This document shows positions 36,105 through 46,216 of a stretch of 64,000 nucleotides of DNA, piece by piece (the first letter of the stretch is position 1; each line of letters opens with the position of its first letter). The position numbers and the translations under genes are program-made. Below the pieces are notes generated by a model that worked only from the letters and a program-made list of their open reading frames with translations, was not told the DNA's origin and ran no database searches. The stretch comes from Anastatus disparis (Eukaryota > Arthropoda > Insecta > Hymenoptera > Eupelmidae), in assembly GCA_017163975.1 (NCBI GenBank), contig JAFFSR010000083.1:62001-126000 (forward strand). The letters are read 5' to 3'.

Positions 36105-36225
36105 TGCTGTCCCTGCGACAAAACCAGGATTATGGAAACTACCTAGACGGTAGCATTATTATCCTGGAGTGACTCTTGACTCCAGGTAAGAATATCAAAC
36201 TGCCTAGATGGAAGGGGGCCACAAA
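36105..36225. other. Unrecognised block before the (AAT)n tract
   Basis: Contains CTACCTAGACGG and CTGCCTAGATGG, which look like a short internal repeat, and ends GGGGGCCACAAAATTTTT before a TAA/AAC trinucleotide tract. This could be the 3' end of a LINE or part of the SINE-bearing insertion; I cannot tell. Confidence 0.35.
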
Positions 36226-36233
36226 ATTTTTAA

Positions 36234-36636
36234 TAATAATAATAACAACAATAATAATAATAATAATAATAATTATTTTTTTTTTTTTTTTTTAAAAAAA
36301 GATTAATATATAAAGGATATTGTTATCCTTTATATAATTAACCTTTTTCTATGGAGATGTCGAGGGAGCCCAGCCCGGAACCGTTTAACACATTACATCA
36401 GGCTAGACTGTCAGACACCGCCATACCGAAAACTTTGACTACCGATGGATGGTCAGCCACTTTTGTGACCAACAATCAACCGATACTCAATGAGGTCAGA
36501 TTTCTTAAGAGTCGCGATATGGGTAGCACATACACTAATTTTCTTTCGAAAAAAAGTCAGAGGTGCCTGGCCAGGATTCGAACCCGTGCCCACCGCGTTG
36601 AAGGCAAGAGCTCTATCCGTTACGCCACCGCGCTCC

Positions 36637-36680
<44 letters not shown>
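36234..36680 (-). mobile_element. tRNA-derived SINE in (AAT)n
   Basis: Read on the minus strand: a tRNA-like head (36636-36562), a 200-bp body, then an A-rich stretch and (ATT)n. The body ends in a perfect hairpin around 36303-36341 (AAAGGATA/TATCCTTT). Trinucleotide AAT tracts flank both sides (36234-36275, 36637-36680). No protein: the plus-strand open frames here are shadows. Composition is higher in G+C than the surroundings, as expected for a pol III-transcribed SINE. Confidence 0.75.
36562..36636 (-). promoter_or_regulatory. tRNA-like pol III promoter head of SINE
   Basis: A canonical B box GGTTCGAATCC (36584-36574) and a good A box TGGCGTAACGGATAGAGC (36627-36610), at tRNA spacing. 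The acceptor strands do not pair, so it is not a working tRNA. Confidence 0.8.
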
Positions 36681-36683
36681 TAA

Positions 36684-37010
36684 CTAAGATAATCATACTA
36701 TTGAATTTAGTTGCGAAAACACGTAAACAACTCGAGGAACGGAAGTCTAGCCATCCATAGCTAGCTGGAGCCCTTGTGAAAGTTTCTCTCCAGGTTTATT
36801 TCAAGACTTCCTACGAGAGTCTCCGAGGAATCCCGAGGAAGACTCTCACTTCCTTTCCTGGTGTCAGCCTTGTGCTTAGCACTTCATTAGGCAACGGAGC
36901 ACCTTCGATACGGTCGAGCCAGAGACCAGTAGCTGGCTACTTTATCAACGTTGGGCGCTAACCACGCAGACGCCAGTCTGCGTTGTTATTTTTACTGCCC
37001 GAAGGCTCGG
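36684..37010. other. GC-richer block of unknown origin
   Basis: About 330 bp between the SINE's AAT tract and the palindrome, clearly richer in G+C than the rest of element B (for example CGAGGAATCCCGAGGAAG and ACGCAGACGCCAGTCTGCGT). No convincing frame; the 61-codon frame at 36776-36961 matches nothing known. Possibly another retroelement fragment. Confidence 0.4.
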
Positions 37011-37045
37011 GTCGTAACAGCACGTTGTATAAGCAGAGATGTGCG

Positions 37046-37102
37046 GTGTCATGTCATATCTTCATGACGCGTCATATGACACGTCATGAAGATATGACAC
37101 AA
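37046..37102. repeat. Perfect 57-bp palindrome
   Basis: GTGTCATGTCATATCTTC meets GAAGATATGACAC across a GTCATATGAC centre. It could extrude as a cruciform. Internal to element B. Confidence 0.8.
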
Positions 37103-37410
37103 TTTTTATAACAAATTATAATTAAACCCCAATCATATTTTTAACATGATTTTTTGGCATGATTTATCATATGATTTGTCATTTGATTTATCATGTGATT
37201 CTTTTATATAATCCGTGTAATGTAATTTCAAGTTTGAGATTATATATTATTCGTGAAATAAACAGCATTATTTACATTTCAATGAGCTTATGCAAGTCAC
37301 TGAAAATATTAGAGGAACTATCGTTTGAAAGTCCACCCTAAAAATATCGAAAAATTGACAGCATATAACTCTAAATGATCATAATTCCGATTGAGGAGTA
37401 TTAAGGGATT

Positions 37411-37871
37411 TCAACTGGACGAAAAATTGTACGTTTTTGATTCTACTATCTTATGATGGTACTTCACTCCACTCCTTGAAGCCTGGTTCATCGCCATTAC
37501 GGCCTCTTTCGCTTTCGTTCTGTCTTTTTTTTTAGATTATTTTGGCGTTTTTCGCAATTATTGGTCATAACTTTTTACGCTCAAGAAATCGGCCAAAACT
37601 AATGATTCTATCGGATTCAGGAGGAAAAAATACATGGAAATACATATTTTCCAGTCATCAGATTCGATCATTTCCATAGTTTTTCTATATAATACAAAAT
37701 AAACGATTTTTTACACGTAAATCCCATAAGAAACTTCGGGTGCTTCGCGGCACGTGATAAATCATTCGGATGGTTGGTTTTACTGATTTCGCATCAGTTT
37801 TTAGGTACTTAGAACTGATTTTCACCCGGCCCGATAGAAAAAAAAATAAAAAAAAATTAACGTCTACCCTA
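37411..37871 (-). repeat. Right TIR of element B
   Basis: Complement of 31035-31496; outer end CGTCTACCCTA, followed by the ATGTATAC duplication. Confidence 0.93.
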
Positions 37872-37894
37872 ATGTATACATATTGAAGCTTAGG

Positions 37895-37917
37895 TAAGAG
37901 AGGGAGAGCGAGAGAGA

Positions 37918-37973
<56 letters not shown>

Positions 37974-39683
37974 AAACAAAACTCCCAGTTTTCTTAATTT
38001 GATAATTGGGTCATACAAACCGAATATTGGCCCAATAATTATAGGACACGTATGGGACCTTCCTGCAGACATTCTCTATCAGATAAGTTTTTTCGAATCG
38101 GTTAAGAAATGACGGAGATATGAGGTAACAGACACAAAAAAAAAAAAAAAAATTTAATCGAATTGAGAACCTCCTCCTTTTTGAAGTCGGTTGAAAATAA
38201 AAACATTATTGAAAATTAAAAAGTTCAATTTTTTATGATAGAATGCGTATGTGTGTAGGCATGTGTCTGTGTATTTGTATACATGCGCATGTATATATCA
38301 ACGGTGACTACGAAAACAATCACAGCTGTGTAATTGACTACGAAAAAAAACACATCTCCAAAAGTGCGGCCCAAAAAAGCACATCTTTAAAAGTGCGGCG
38401 AAGAAAAACACCCCTTGAAAACACGGTGAAAATTTTCAAGGGTTTTTTTTTCGCTGCACTCTTGAAGATGTGTTTATTCCGCCGTACATTTGGAGATGTT
38501 TTTTTCGCCGCGCTTTTGAAAATGTGTTTGTTTTGGCCGCACTTTTGGAGATGTGTTTTTTTCCGTAGTCAATTACACAGCTGTGATTCTTTTTGTAGTC
38601 ACCATCGATATATACATGCACATGTATACAAATACACATACATACATGCCTACACACATACACATTCTATCATAAAAAATTAAACTTCTTGATTTTCAAT
38701 AATTTTTTTAAACTATGAACATTTCGTTAATAATTTAGATGAAGAATTTTCATTTTATTCCAAAGGTTTTTCCGAATCAATTCTTTAAACGTAGACAGTT
38801 AAATCATGCTCTGAAAATTTTTGATTCTGTATTTTAACATCTTTTAAATTATGTAAAATAAAATTAAAAATAAAATATTTATAATTCATTTTATATTATA
38901 TTTTTGGAAAAGTTCCGCAAAAAGTTGCGTCACTTTTGGCTCGATAAAGCGACACGAAGAGTGATTTAAAAAGTGATGCGAAAAGTGACGAAAAATATTA
39001 AATCATAAGTTCCGTGACCATTTTCAAGAGAGCAAGGTCCTGTATTCTGCTTTCACATTTGCATTGTGGGCTTTCTGTAATATTTATACGTGCAAGCGAA
39101 GCGTTCAAATTGTAATGATTGGAACAGAATAAAAAAAAGATCATAATTATTAATTGCAAATATTTGTAAAGTAATAGTAAAAGTTGTTTTCTCGATTTTT
39201 TTTTAAAATTTTTTTGTTTTTCATGCAAAAAATTTTGTTATCGGTATATATAGTTTTTTTTTTCTCTCTAACAATAAACTAGTAAGATTCTTATGTAAGG
39301 AATATTTATAAAATATAGAAAAATTGATATAAAATTTGCTTTTTAATTGGAACTATTTTTAACCGACTTCAAAAAGGAGGAGGTTCTCAATTCGACTGAA
39401 TTTTTTTTTTTTTTTTTATGTCTGTTACCTCATAACTCCGTCATTTCCAAACCGATTTGAAAAAACTTTTTTTTTATCTGATGGAGGATGTCTACAGAAT
39501 GGTCCCATACGTGTCCTATAATTATTGGGCCAATATTCGGTTCGTATGAGCAAATTATCAAATTAAGAAAAACTAGGTGTTTCGTTTTCTCATTTACCTC
39601 CCTTATACTTCGCCTACTATACTCTTTTTTTCTCTGTCTCTCTCTCTCTGTTTCTCTCTTTCTTTGTCTCTCTCTCTCTCTCT
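37895..39683. repeat. Nested foldback with GA/CT edges
   Basis: Outer arms 37974-38192 and 39361-39591 are inverted copies of a roughly 220-bp repeat containing CTCCTCCTTTTTGAAGTCGG and CGTATGGGACC. Beyond them lie a (GA)n tract (37895-37973) and a matching (CT)n tract (39632-39683). Between the outer arms sits a second palindrome (38222-38698) plus unique AT-rich sequence. The ACCGACTTCAAAAAGGAGG edge is common in insect repeats, from memory. No gene: the Ser-Leu repeats predicted here are microsatellite. Confidence 0.82.
38222..38698. repeat. Inner palindrome with repeated AAAAGTGCGGC motifs
   Basis: Arms of about 215 bp meet near 38445. Each arm carries several copies of a unit like CACATCTCCAAAAGTGCGGC, giving a hairpin with internal direct repeats. 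TACACACATACACATTC mirrors GTATGTGTGTAGGC at the outer edge. Confidence 0.85.
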
Positions 39684-40362
39684 AAATTGACTGATGACAT
39701 TAGACTGAACATGGATGGACGCTACATGACTAAGCTCTTGTTATTTGACTTTAGCAAGGCATTTGACATATGTGCCATACCACCTTACTTCGTAAAGTGT
39801 CGTCCCTTGATGTGCCGCACTCTGTGGTTAGATGGATTGCTTCTTATCTGACTGATCGTCGTCAGGCTGTTGTTGATAATGCCGGTAATCAGTCGGACTT
39901 TGTTACTCTTAACACTGGTGTTCCTCAGGGCTCCGTCCTTGGGTCTCTCCTGTTTTCAATTTACATTAATGACGTTTCCTCTGATTTTCATTCTAATGTA
40001 CAATATTTGATCTACGCTGATGATCTGCAAGTATACGTTCACTTCTCGATCGCTCAATTTGATTACTATACAACACTCATGTCTGATCATGCCTCTCTGA
40101 TTAGTAATTGGGCCACATGTAATCACTTGACTCTAAACATGGTTAAAACCAAAGCCATCATCATTGGCTCTTATTGTTATATCAACATGTTGCCCTCTTT
40201 GGCAATAACCGGTATATTTTTAAGTTCGAGGCTTCTATCCGTAGCTTGGGTGTCTGGCTGTACAGCAAGCTGAACTGGAAGGAACACGTCACAAATGTAT
40301 GTAACAGGTCTTACTTCTTATTTTACAGGCTTAATTTCTTTACGAAGAGCACTACTTTGTCT
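39683..40362 (+). pseudogene. LINE reverse transcriptase fragment
   Basis: Starts in LLLFDFSKAFD and continues through VVRWIASYLTDRRQAV, TGVPQGSVLGSLLFSIYIND and the catalytic YADD (in LIYADDLQVY). A frameshift near 40200 then leads to LGVWLYSKLNWKEHVTNVCN and LNFFTKSTTL. This is the palm and thumb of a CR1/Jockey-type RT, lacking the endonuclease and RT N-terminus. It stops abruptly at the MITE at 40365. Its C-terminal end is probably the block at 41840-41977. Confidence 0.85.
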
Positions 40363-40364
40363 TC

Positions 40365-40598
40365 ACATAGCAAAAAGTGGGGGTGGAGAAAATGTAAAAT
40401 ACCTTTAGATTCCATTATTCATGAAATCTGAATATGAAATCAGATTCGTCAGTTAAAAATACCCTAATTAATAAAAAACACTTTAATATAAGTGCCTTAA
40501 TCGCCAAAAACAAGCCATTAAAAAAATTGAACATTTCATGCCGCGTGCCGGTATATCTATATATATCGTTTCTCCTCCATCCCCACTTTTTGCTGTGT
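40365..40598. mobile_element. 234-bp MITE splitting the LINE
   Basis: TIRs AGCAAAAAGTGGGGGTGGAG and, from the other end, AGCAAAAAGTGGGGATGGAG. It begins right where the RT reading frame is lost, so it or a linked deletion broke the LINE. Confidence 0.78.
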
Positions 40599-40682
40599 AC
40601 CGCGCGCTCGACTGTTTACTTCGATGTTCGAGTGCATATTTCACCCTTTTTACACAATTTTAATGAAAACTTAGAATATACG

Positions 40683-40832
40683 TTTAATAGTATATTCTAC
40701 CGTTTTTTTTTGGTTACATTTGATATAGGGTATGTTTTTCATCGCCCTTGACAACTCTGTGTAGGTTTCATCAGGCCCCGAATTAATGTCTAAAATAGCT
40801 TGTATTTTGCTCTATTGATTGGACTAATAAAA
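40683..40832 (+). repeat. Dispersed repeat, copy 2
   Basis: Same orientation and order as 30215-30355 (TATTCTACCGTTTTTTTTTG...TATTGATTGGACTAATAAA), with small indels. Confidence 0.7.
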
Positions 40833-41839
40833 TTTGCTATAATTATAGTAAATTCCAAGTTTTTAAAACTAATAGCGGAGGAGTTACAAGCGATAATTTT
40901 AAAATAGTTTTTTTTAGAATGACTCACGTATATTTTATATCTGTTTTTTTAAATGGCAAACTAATTTTGTCAAAGTTGTGAGGCTTTATTTTTGCATTAT
41001 TGTTTTATTTTTTACATTGTAAAACATTTTTAAAAAATATTTACTGTCTGTCTTTTTTACCATTCATTTATTTAGTTTTATAAAAATATTTCATGATGGA
41101 TGTATTAACCTTTTTTTTATAAGAAAACTACTCTTTTTTGATATTACAACTATTTGCTAGTACATCCAATATATTTTTATATTCGCAATGTGCCGTTTGT
41201 TTGAAAAATTCATTTTTATCTGATTTAAACGGTAAGATATTAACATAATACATCAAGGATATTCCTGCTTTATTGTCTGTATCAAAAGTCTTTTCGATAA
41301 TCTTTTATGTTTGTCTGTAAAAAGTGTTTATTTAAGTTTTAGCTCAGCATTTTATTCGATATTAACAACGTTTATTTTGTTTAGTTGAAAATTTAGAATC
41401 TGTTTAGCATAATAGAGGACGGGTATAAGAAAGGGTTAATTAAATCTAGTCATATAACTATATATCTCTCTATATAATAAAGACATATCACCGCCGTTAA
41501 CGCCAACGCTGCTACCGTGATTGAAAATTGAATGAGACTTCAGTTAGCTAGAATTAGGTCGAAAATTAGCTAAATTCTAACTAAATTCTAGATAAATTCT
41601 AGTTAATTTTCAATTAAAAGTTATTTAAAAGTTAGCCGGATTCTAGCTAAAAACGCCACCACTGGCACCGTGTACAAGAATTGAATGGATCCCCAGTTAC
41701 CTAGAAAAAAGCTGGAAAAAAACTAGAATTCAGTTAGAATTTACATTAATTTTAAGCAATTTCAGGTAATTTTTGGTTTTATTTTAGCTGAATTTAAGAT
41801 TTATTTACATTATATTCTCTATGTACTATTACCTTTATG
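40833..41839. other. AT-rich stretch, no gene
   Basis: Long T- and A-runs; from about 41530 onward there are many degenerate copies of TTAGCTAAATTCTA (AGCTAGAATT, CTAAATTCTAGATAAATTC), which return at 42480-42600 with AGCTAAATTTAAGC. Looks like a low-order satellite. Confidence 0.5.
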
Positions 41840-42410
41840 CGTACTGAAACTGGCAGGAATTCCTTCAGAGTTCAAGGTGCGCATTTTTGAAACCCCCTGC
41901 CTGCTGAGATTAAACATCTTCTATCTCTCAGTAGGTTCAAATCGGCAGTGAAGCGGTACTTGCTCGACCTCGATTGAATTTAATATTTTTAATATATATG
42001 TTAATTTATTTTTGTAATGTCCCATATGTAGGCTTACGGTGTAAATGTATTTATTGTGTGACTGGTGAGTGAATGATTTCATTTTGTTGTATTGACTGCG
42101 TCGTATGCTTTTGCATACGCTTTTTATTGTCTTATTCTATTTAAATATTGTTATATACTTTTAAACTTTTATTTTAACATTTTGACTGATAGATAAGGAA
42201 TGACTGTTTTTAATTTATTGTATTATTGCGTGTATTTTTATTATTTTATCTTTGTTTGTATTATTTTGTGATATCGCTTTTATAGTGACTTACTTTTTGA
42301 GTATTATTAGGATTAGCTATTTGATATCTGTATTTAAGTGCAATATTTATAATTACACATTGTGTTACACGCCTTTTTGTATACCTAAACAAATAAATGC
42401 TTATCTATCT
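41840..42410 (+). pseudogene. LINE 3' end: RT C-terminus and 3' UTR
   Basis: 46 codons (41840-41977) read GRNSFRVQGAHF, then a stop where tryptophan is expected, then NPLPAEIKHLLSLSRFKSAV and KRYLLDLD before the terminator. This is the usual 'W.sLP..I....s...FK..l..yl' end of CR1/Jockey ORF2. A 430-bp 3' region follows, ending near AAACAAATAAATGC. Probably the other half of the LINE at 39683-40362. Confidence 0.8.
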
Positions 42411-43584
42411 ATCTCCTATTAAAAATATGTCGCTGCTGTCGCCGTCAGGAATATGCCCCTCACTTTGCACCCTTATTACAGTAATGAATTTAGCTAAATT
42501 TAAGCTTATAACTAGCTAAGAAATAGCTAAATTCAGCTGAATTCAAACTTTGCAATAGCTGAAAATCAGTTGAACGTAGCTAAATTTAAGCTTGTAGTGA
42601 GGTTGGTAATATCTAATTTTAAGCTTTGTATATAACGATATATCATAACATATAAGTTTGAGATTAGTAATTGGATGTGCACAATCAGAATGCTTTTATT
42701 AAATTTTTGAATTTAATATTCATCTCTTAATTACTTTAATTATGAACCAATGAACTGTACAAAATTAACTATATCTATTTTGTTCCCGTGCACTATACAT
42801 TTCAATACAGAAGATGCCGGTTTGGTTAGGTGAGATAGCAAATAAAACACATGGCCTTTATTCAAATATATTTAGACGACAACTATTTAATAATACTATA
42901 AATTCCTTGTGCTAATTAAAAGTGCAATATTGTTAAATTTCTTATAAAGATTGAGCTCTGATTAGTAACGAGCGAGATGGCTTAGCATGCGACTTGTTAT
43001 CAGCTCGAGTGAACAAAGCGATCTTCGTAAGCAAACTAACAGTAAAAGACAAAGTGTGCGACGCCTTCATGTAAGTGTTGAGGCGCGAAAAGTAACCGAG
43101 AGCTTCCAAATATTTCCAAAGAACTCTAAACGGTTTTAAAGCATAAGCGATGGCCAAACTATACCGCCCGTCACGAATCAAATTCAGCAAAAAGAATAAA
43201 TTGATTCGTAATTTCCATAATAAATTAAACAGAAATTTCAGATAAAAAAAGGAAAAATGAATGAACTTAGCTTTACAATTTCGAAGATACAATAAGACTG
43301 AGTTAGCAAATAAAAGAACTTTGAGTTACAAAAAATAACTAATTTTTATATTAAAATCATTGTTACTAAATTGCAAACTCTGAATTAAAAACATTAAATT
43401 TAACAAGATCGAATTCAAAGATTAAAAAGAACAATAAAATGACAAAACTAACATTTTAGCAAAATCTAAAATAATTTCTTGAGTTTTCTTTCTTGAGTGA
43501 CATGAATGCAGTCGTAAATGAGAGTACCACCCGCCATGAGGGGTACTATTTTTGATGGGCATCAACAGCAGCATCATTGACCGG
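42411..43584. other. Unassigned DNA downstream of the BEL/Pao relic
   Basis: Lies 3' of the BEL/Pao reading frame on the minus strand, so it should contain its 3' UTR and LTR, but I cannot delimit an LTR. A 116-codon minus-strand frame (43292-42942) has no recognisable features. Confidence 0.4.
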
Positions 43585-44524
43585 TGATAAGATTTATTGA
43601 TTCACAAATCATCTCAACTCAGAGTTGCAAGTCCTAATATCTACGACTAAACAAAGTCCATCATTACCAGGAATTAAACATGTAATTTGGGCCAGCGGAC
43701 ATTTTTTCGGTGGCAGTAATTTATCCTTGAATAGCACAAGATCTCTCTGTTGAAAATGATAGTTAGGCTTTAGCCATTTATTTCGCTGTTGAAGTTGAGA
43801 AAGAAATTCTCTAGTCCATCTCTTCCAAAAATGGTTCCGAATGGCAACTAAATGAAGCCAGCGAGATTAAGGAGATATATTCTCTTGAACATAATCAAAA
43901 GGTTCAGCTAGAGATTTCAAAGCATTCCTAATCAAGGAATGATCAGGAGTGAAAGCAGCTATTTCTTGTTCATCAGTATTCAGTGAACCAAGTGGTCGAG
44001 AATTTAAACAAGACTCTATCATTGATGCAACGGTAGACATCTCTTTAAAAGTGAGTTGAGCATCACCCGCAACACGAACCAGATGAGCCTCGAATGATTT
44101 TATATTAGACTCCCATAAACCACCAAAGTTAGGAGCACGTGGAGGGATGAATGTCCATTCTATTTGATCTTTAGCGACAGCTGCCGCGATCTCCTAACTC
44201 GTAGCAGATGTAGCTTCGAATAGATGATCCAATTTCTTAGCAGCACTATGAAAATTAATACCATTACCGTTAAAGATGATTTTACAGAGACCTCTTTTAG
44301 CCACAAATCTACGCAACGCAGCCAGAAAAGCAGATGAAGTCAAATAAGAGACCACCTCCAAGCGGATGGATTTCACGACCATACATATAAAAATACGATG
44401 TAACCTTCAAATGTCTTTCGACCTCTTCCAGCAGAAACTCGTTACAAAAATGGACCAGCATAATCAATACCTGTATAGGTAAATGGCCGAGAGGGCTAGA
44501 GTTGAATCCCAGGGAGGAGGCCCA
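43585..44524 (-). pseudogene. BEL/Pao integrase C-terminal half
   Basis: One continuous minus-strand frame with three stops (44194-44196 and two further down). It has IRLEVVSYLTSSAFLAALRR and FVAKRGLCKIIFNGNGINF, then FIPPRAPNFGGLWE and SNIKSFEAHLVRV. It ends with the domain FLSQLQQRNKWLKPNY... DLVLFKDKLLPP (DUF5641-like) and PGNDGLCLVVDIRT. These are diagnostic of BEL/Pao retrotransposons. In the usual SDNGTNF block the catalytic aspartate is a glycine. Reverse transcriptase and Gag are not visible upstream. The piggyBac-like MITE at 44525 cuts the frame near GPPP. Confidence 0.88.
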
Positions 44525-44829
44525 TTAACCCTTTCAGAACGGAATTATTATTTCATCATGAAAAGTTCTGATAACCATTTAGCGATGATAAGTGTTCATT
44601 TATTAAGCAATTTTTGCGAAAATTTTTTTTTTTTTTTTTTTCTTTTCAAGTTTTCTCAGTTTCTATCAAAGATATAATAACTTAGGCCCTCAGTTTGAGA
44701 TCGGAAATAGTCCACTTCAATCTAATACACATATTTTTTTTCAAAATTTGAAGTCACTTTTGCACAATTTTAAAAAAAACAAAAAATGTCAATGTACATT
44801 GTAATGTACATTGGTTCTGAAAGGGTTAA
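44525..44829. mobile_element. 305-bp piggyBac-like MITE, copy 1
   Basis: TTAA at both edges (44525-44528, 44826-44829) and TIR CCCTTTCAGAAC. TTAA targets and CCC-T ends are the piggyBac signature. Inserted in the BEL/Pao relic. A second copy lies at 61224-61532. Confidence 0.88.
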
Positions 44830-45060
44830 TTGTTCCATCGTAGTTGTTCTGTATTCAGCAAATATGACGCACTGTCTTATAACCTTACGTGTCAAATTCT
44901 AACTGCTTATAAGCTAAATCTCTCGCAGAAGATAACTGAGAACGAGCGTAGGTCCACCATACAGCGTAATAATGCAAGCCTCTCGTATCAGTAAAATCGA
45001 AACGTAATGTTTAAAAGGTAATACAATTGTGTGAGTACTGAACGAGAGACGTGATACCGC
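44830..45060. other. Upstream of BEL/Pao relic, unassigned
   Basis: Should be the integrase N-terminal part if the BEL frame continued beyond the MITE, but I could not recognise it in any minus-strand frame. Confidence 0.35.
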
Positions 45061-45893
45061 GGCTGCTCAGTTCTCCTCGTTGCAATAATGGAATATAAAA
45101 AATTCCGAAATATTAAAATTATATAATAAAACGAGGACCGCGGTGGCGTTGGGGTCTGCGACTAGGAACAGGATACATAAATAGATTTTCTAAATGAATG
45201 ATTTAACCAATCGGTATTGAATTAAAACTATTTATTATAAAAATGGAAGAATTAAATATATTATAAAAATAAGCAAAATTTGAACGTTGAATATAATGAA
45301 TGCTATGTACCAAGGAACGCGCTTGCAATTACATAAATGATACTTTAAATGGGAGGATGCGACGCGAACTAAATTACACTATAACACAGGTAATATCACA
45401 CACGCACTTTGAAACGTAAGGTTGCTACGAGAAGAGAAACCTTACTCCGTGAAACTTACAATTTCTCACGATAACGTTGAGAAGCTTCTCTTACACCAAA
45501 GACTCTACGCTGATCGCTCGCTCGTTGGCCAACGGTCGCAACGCTGCAGTAATCCTGGTCGCGGGAGCTAGTTGAAGCACGCACTCGAGAAGTCGTCCCT
45601 GGACGAACAAAGGCCGCTATCTTCCTTAATCAGGATAACACCTTGGATTAAATAATGCACGTGTCTCACAGTTCAAATAAAAGCACGAGTCTTGACACGG
45701 AATCAATGCACTATTAAAAGTTATCGGGTATTTGCACCTATTGCAATGAGCTCTCAACGACTCAGCGTTCTTCCCTTGATGGTCAGTAAGTTACGTATTT
45801 CTTTGCGTAACTCTTACGGCTTGTATGACCGCGCGCGCATCGTATATTATCTACTGCTTACGCGATATTCAAACACGATAAAATACTGTGACA
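45061..45893 (-). repeat. Probable 3' LTR of gypsy relic 2
   Basis: Begins TGTCACAG on the minus strand at 45893, right after a polypurine tract, and runs toward lower coordinates. The far end (near 45061) is not fixed because no second LTR or duplication is visible. It contains a GC-rich, TATA-poor promoter-like region with GCGCGCGC-type stretches. Confidence 0.6.
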
Positions 45894-45904
45894 CCCCTCC
45901 ACCA
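45894..45904 (-). promoter_or_regulatory. Polypurine tract of gypsy relic 2
   Basis: GGTGGAGGGG on the minus strand directly before TGTCACAG. This is the primer site for plus-strand DNA synthesis and fixes the start of the LTR. Confidence 0.75.
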
Positions 45905-46216
45905 GACGCAACATAACTGGGTTTTTCTGCTCTGTATAACGCGCGTGAGGTGTGTGACTGTTCTGTTAAGCTAACTTTATACATCAGATGTAATATTTCG
46001 CTGCGCGCGCGTTCTCCTCAGCAATAAGTCAATCACATTTTTGATACGCTTCGCATTTGTAGAACCTTTAGGCCTACCTCGTTTATGCCTGATCGGTTCG
46101 GGCCCAGCTTGACGCATACGCTTCGTTGTTCGCATTACGACGACGGCTGTCTTGAGTGGTCGGCCCCACTTCCTATTCGGTTTCTCGTTAAGGGTAGGTA
46201 CACCGCTCGCAGGCAG

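Larger units (their letters stand above)
31035..37871 (-). mobile_element. Element B: long-TIR hAT-like DNA transposon
   Basis: 6.84 kb element with 462-bp TIRs beginning TAGGGTGGACG (left) and TAGGGTAGACG (right, complement), flanked by an exact 8-bp duplication ATGTATAC at 31027-31034 and 37872-37879. The transposase gene lies on the minus strand (35760-31785). Internal additions are a MITE (34236-34455), a tRNA-headed SINE in (AAT)n (36234-36680) and a small palindrome (37046-37102). The clean duplication fixes the ends without ambiguity, and the TAGGG terminus plus 8-bp duplication match the hAT rule. Shares termini, gene order and intron positions with element A. Confidence 0.92.

Noticed and set aside
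36562..36636. A functional tRNA gene on the minus strand
   Set aside because: A and B boxes are good, but the acceptor strands do not pair; it fits the head of a SINE.
37890..38072. Minus-strand Ser-Leu repeat ORF
   Set aside because: Translation of the (GA)n microsatellite at the edge of a foldback.
42942..43292. 116-codon minus-strand ORF as a gene
   Set aside because: Located where the BEL/Pao 3' region should be; no motif, biased composition.
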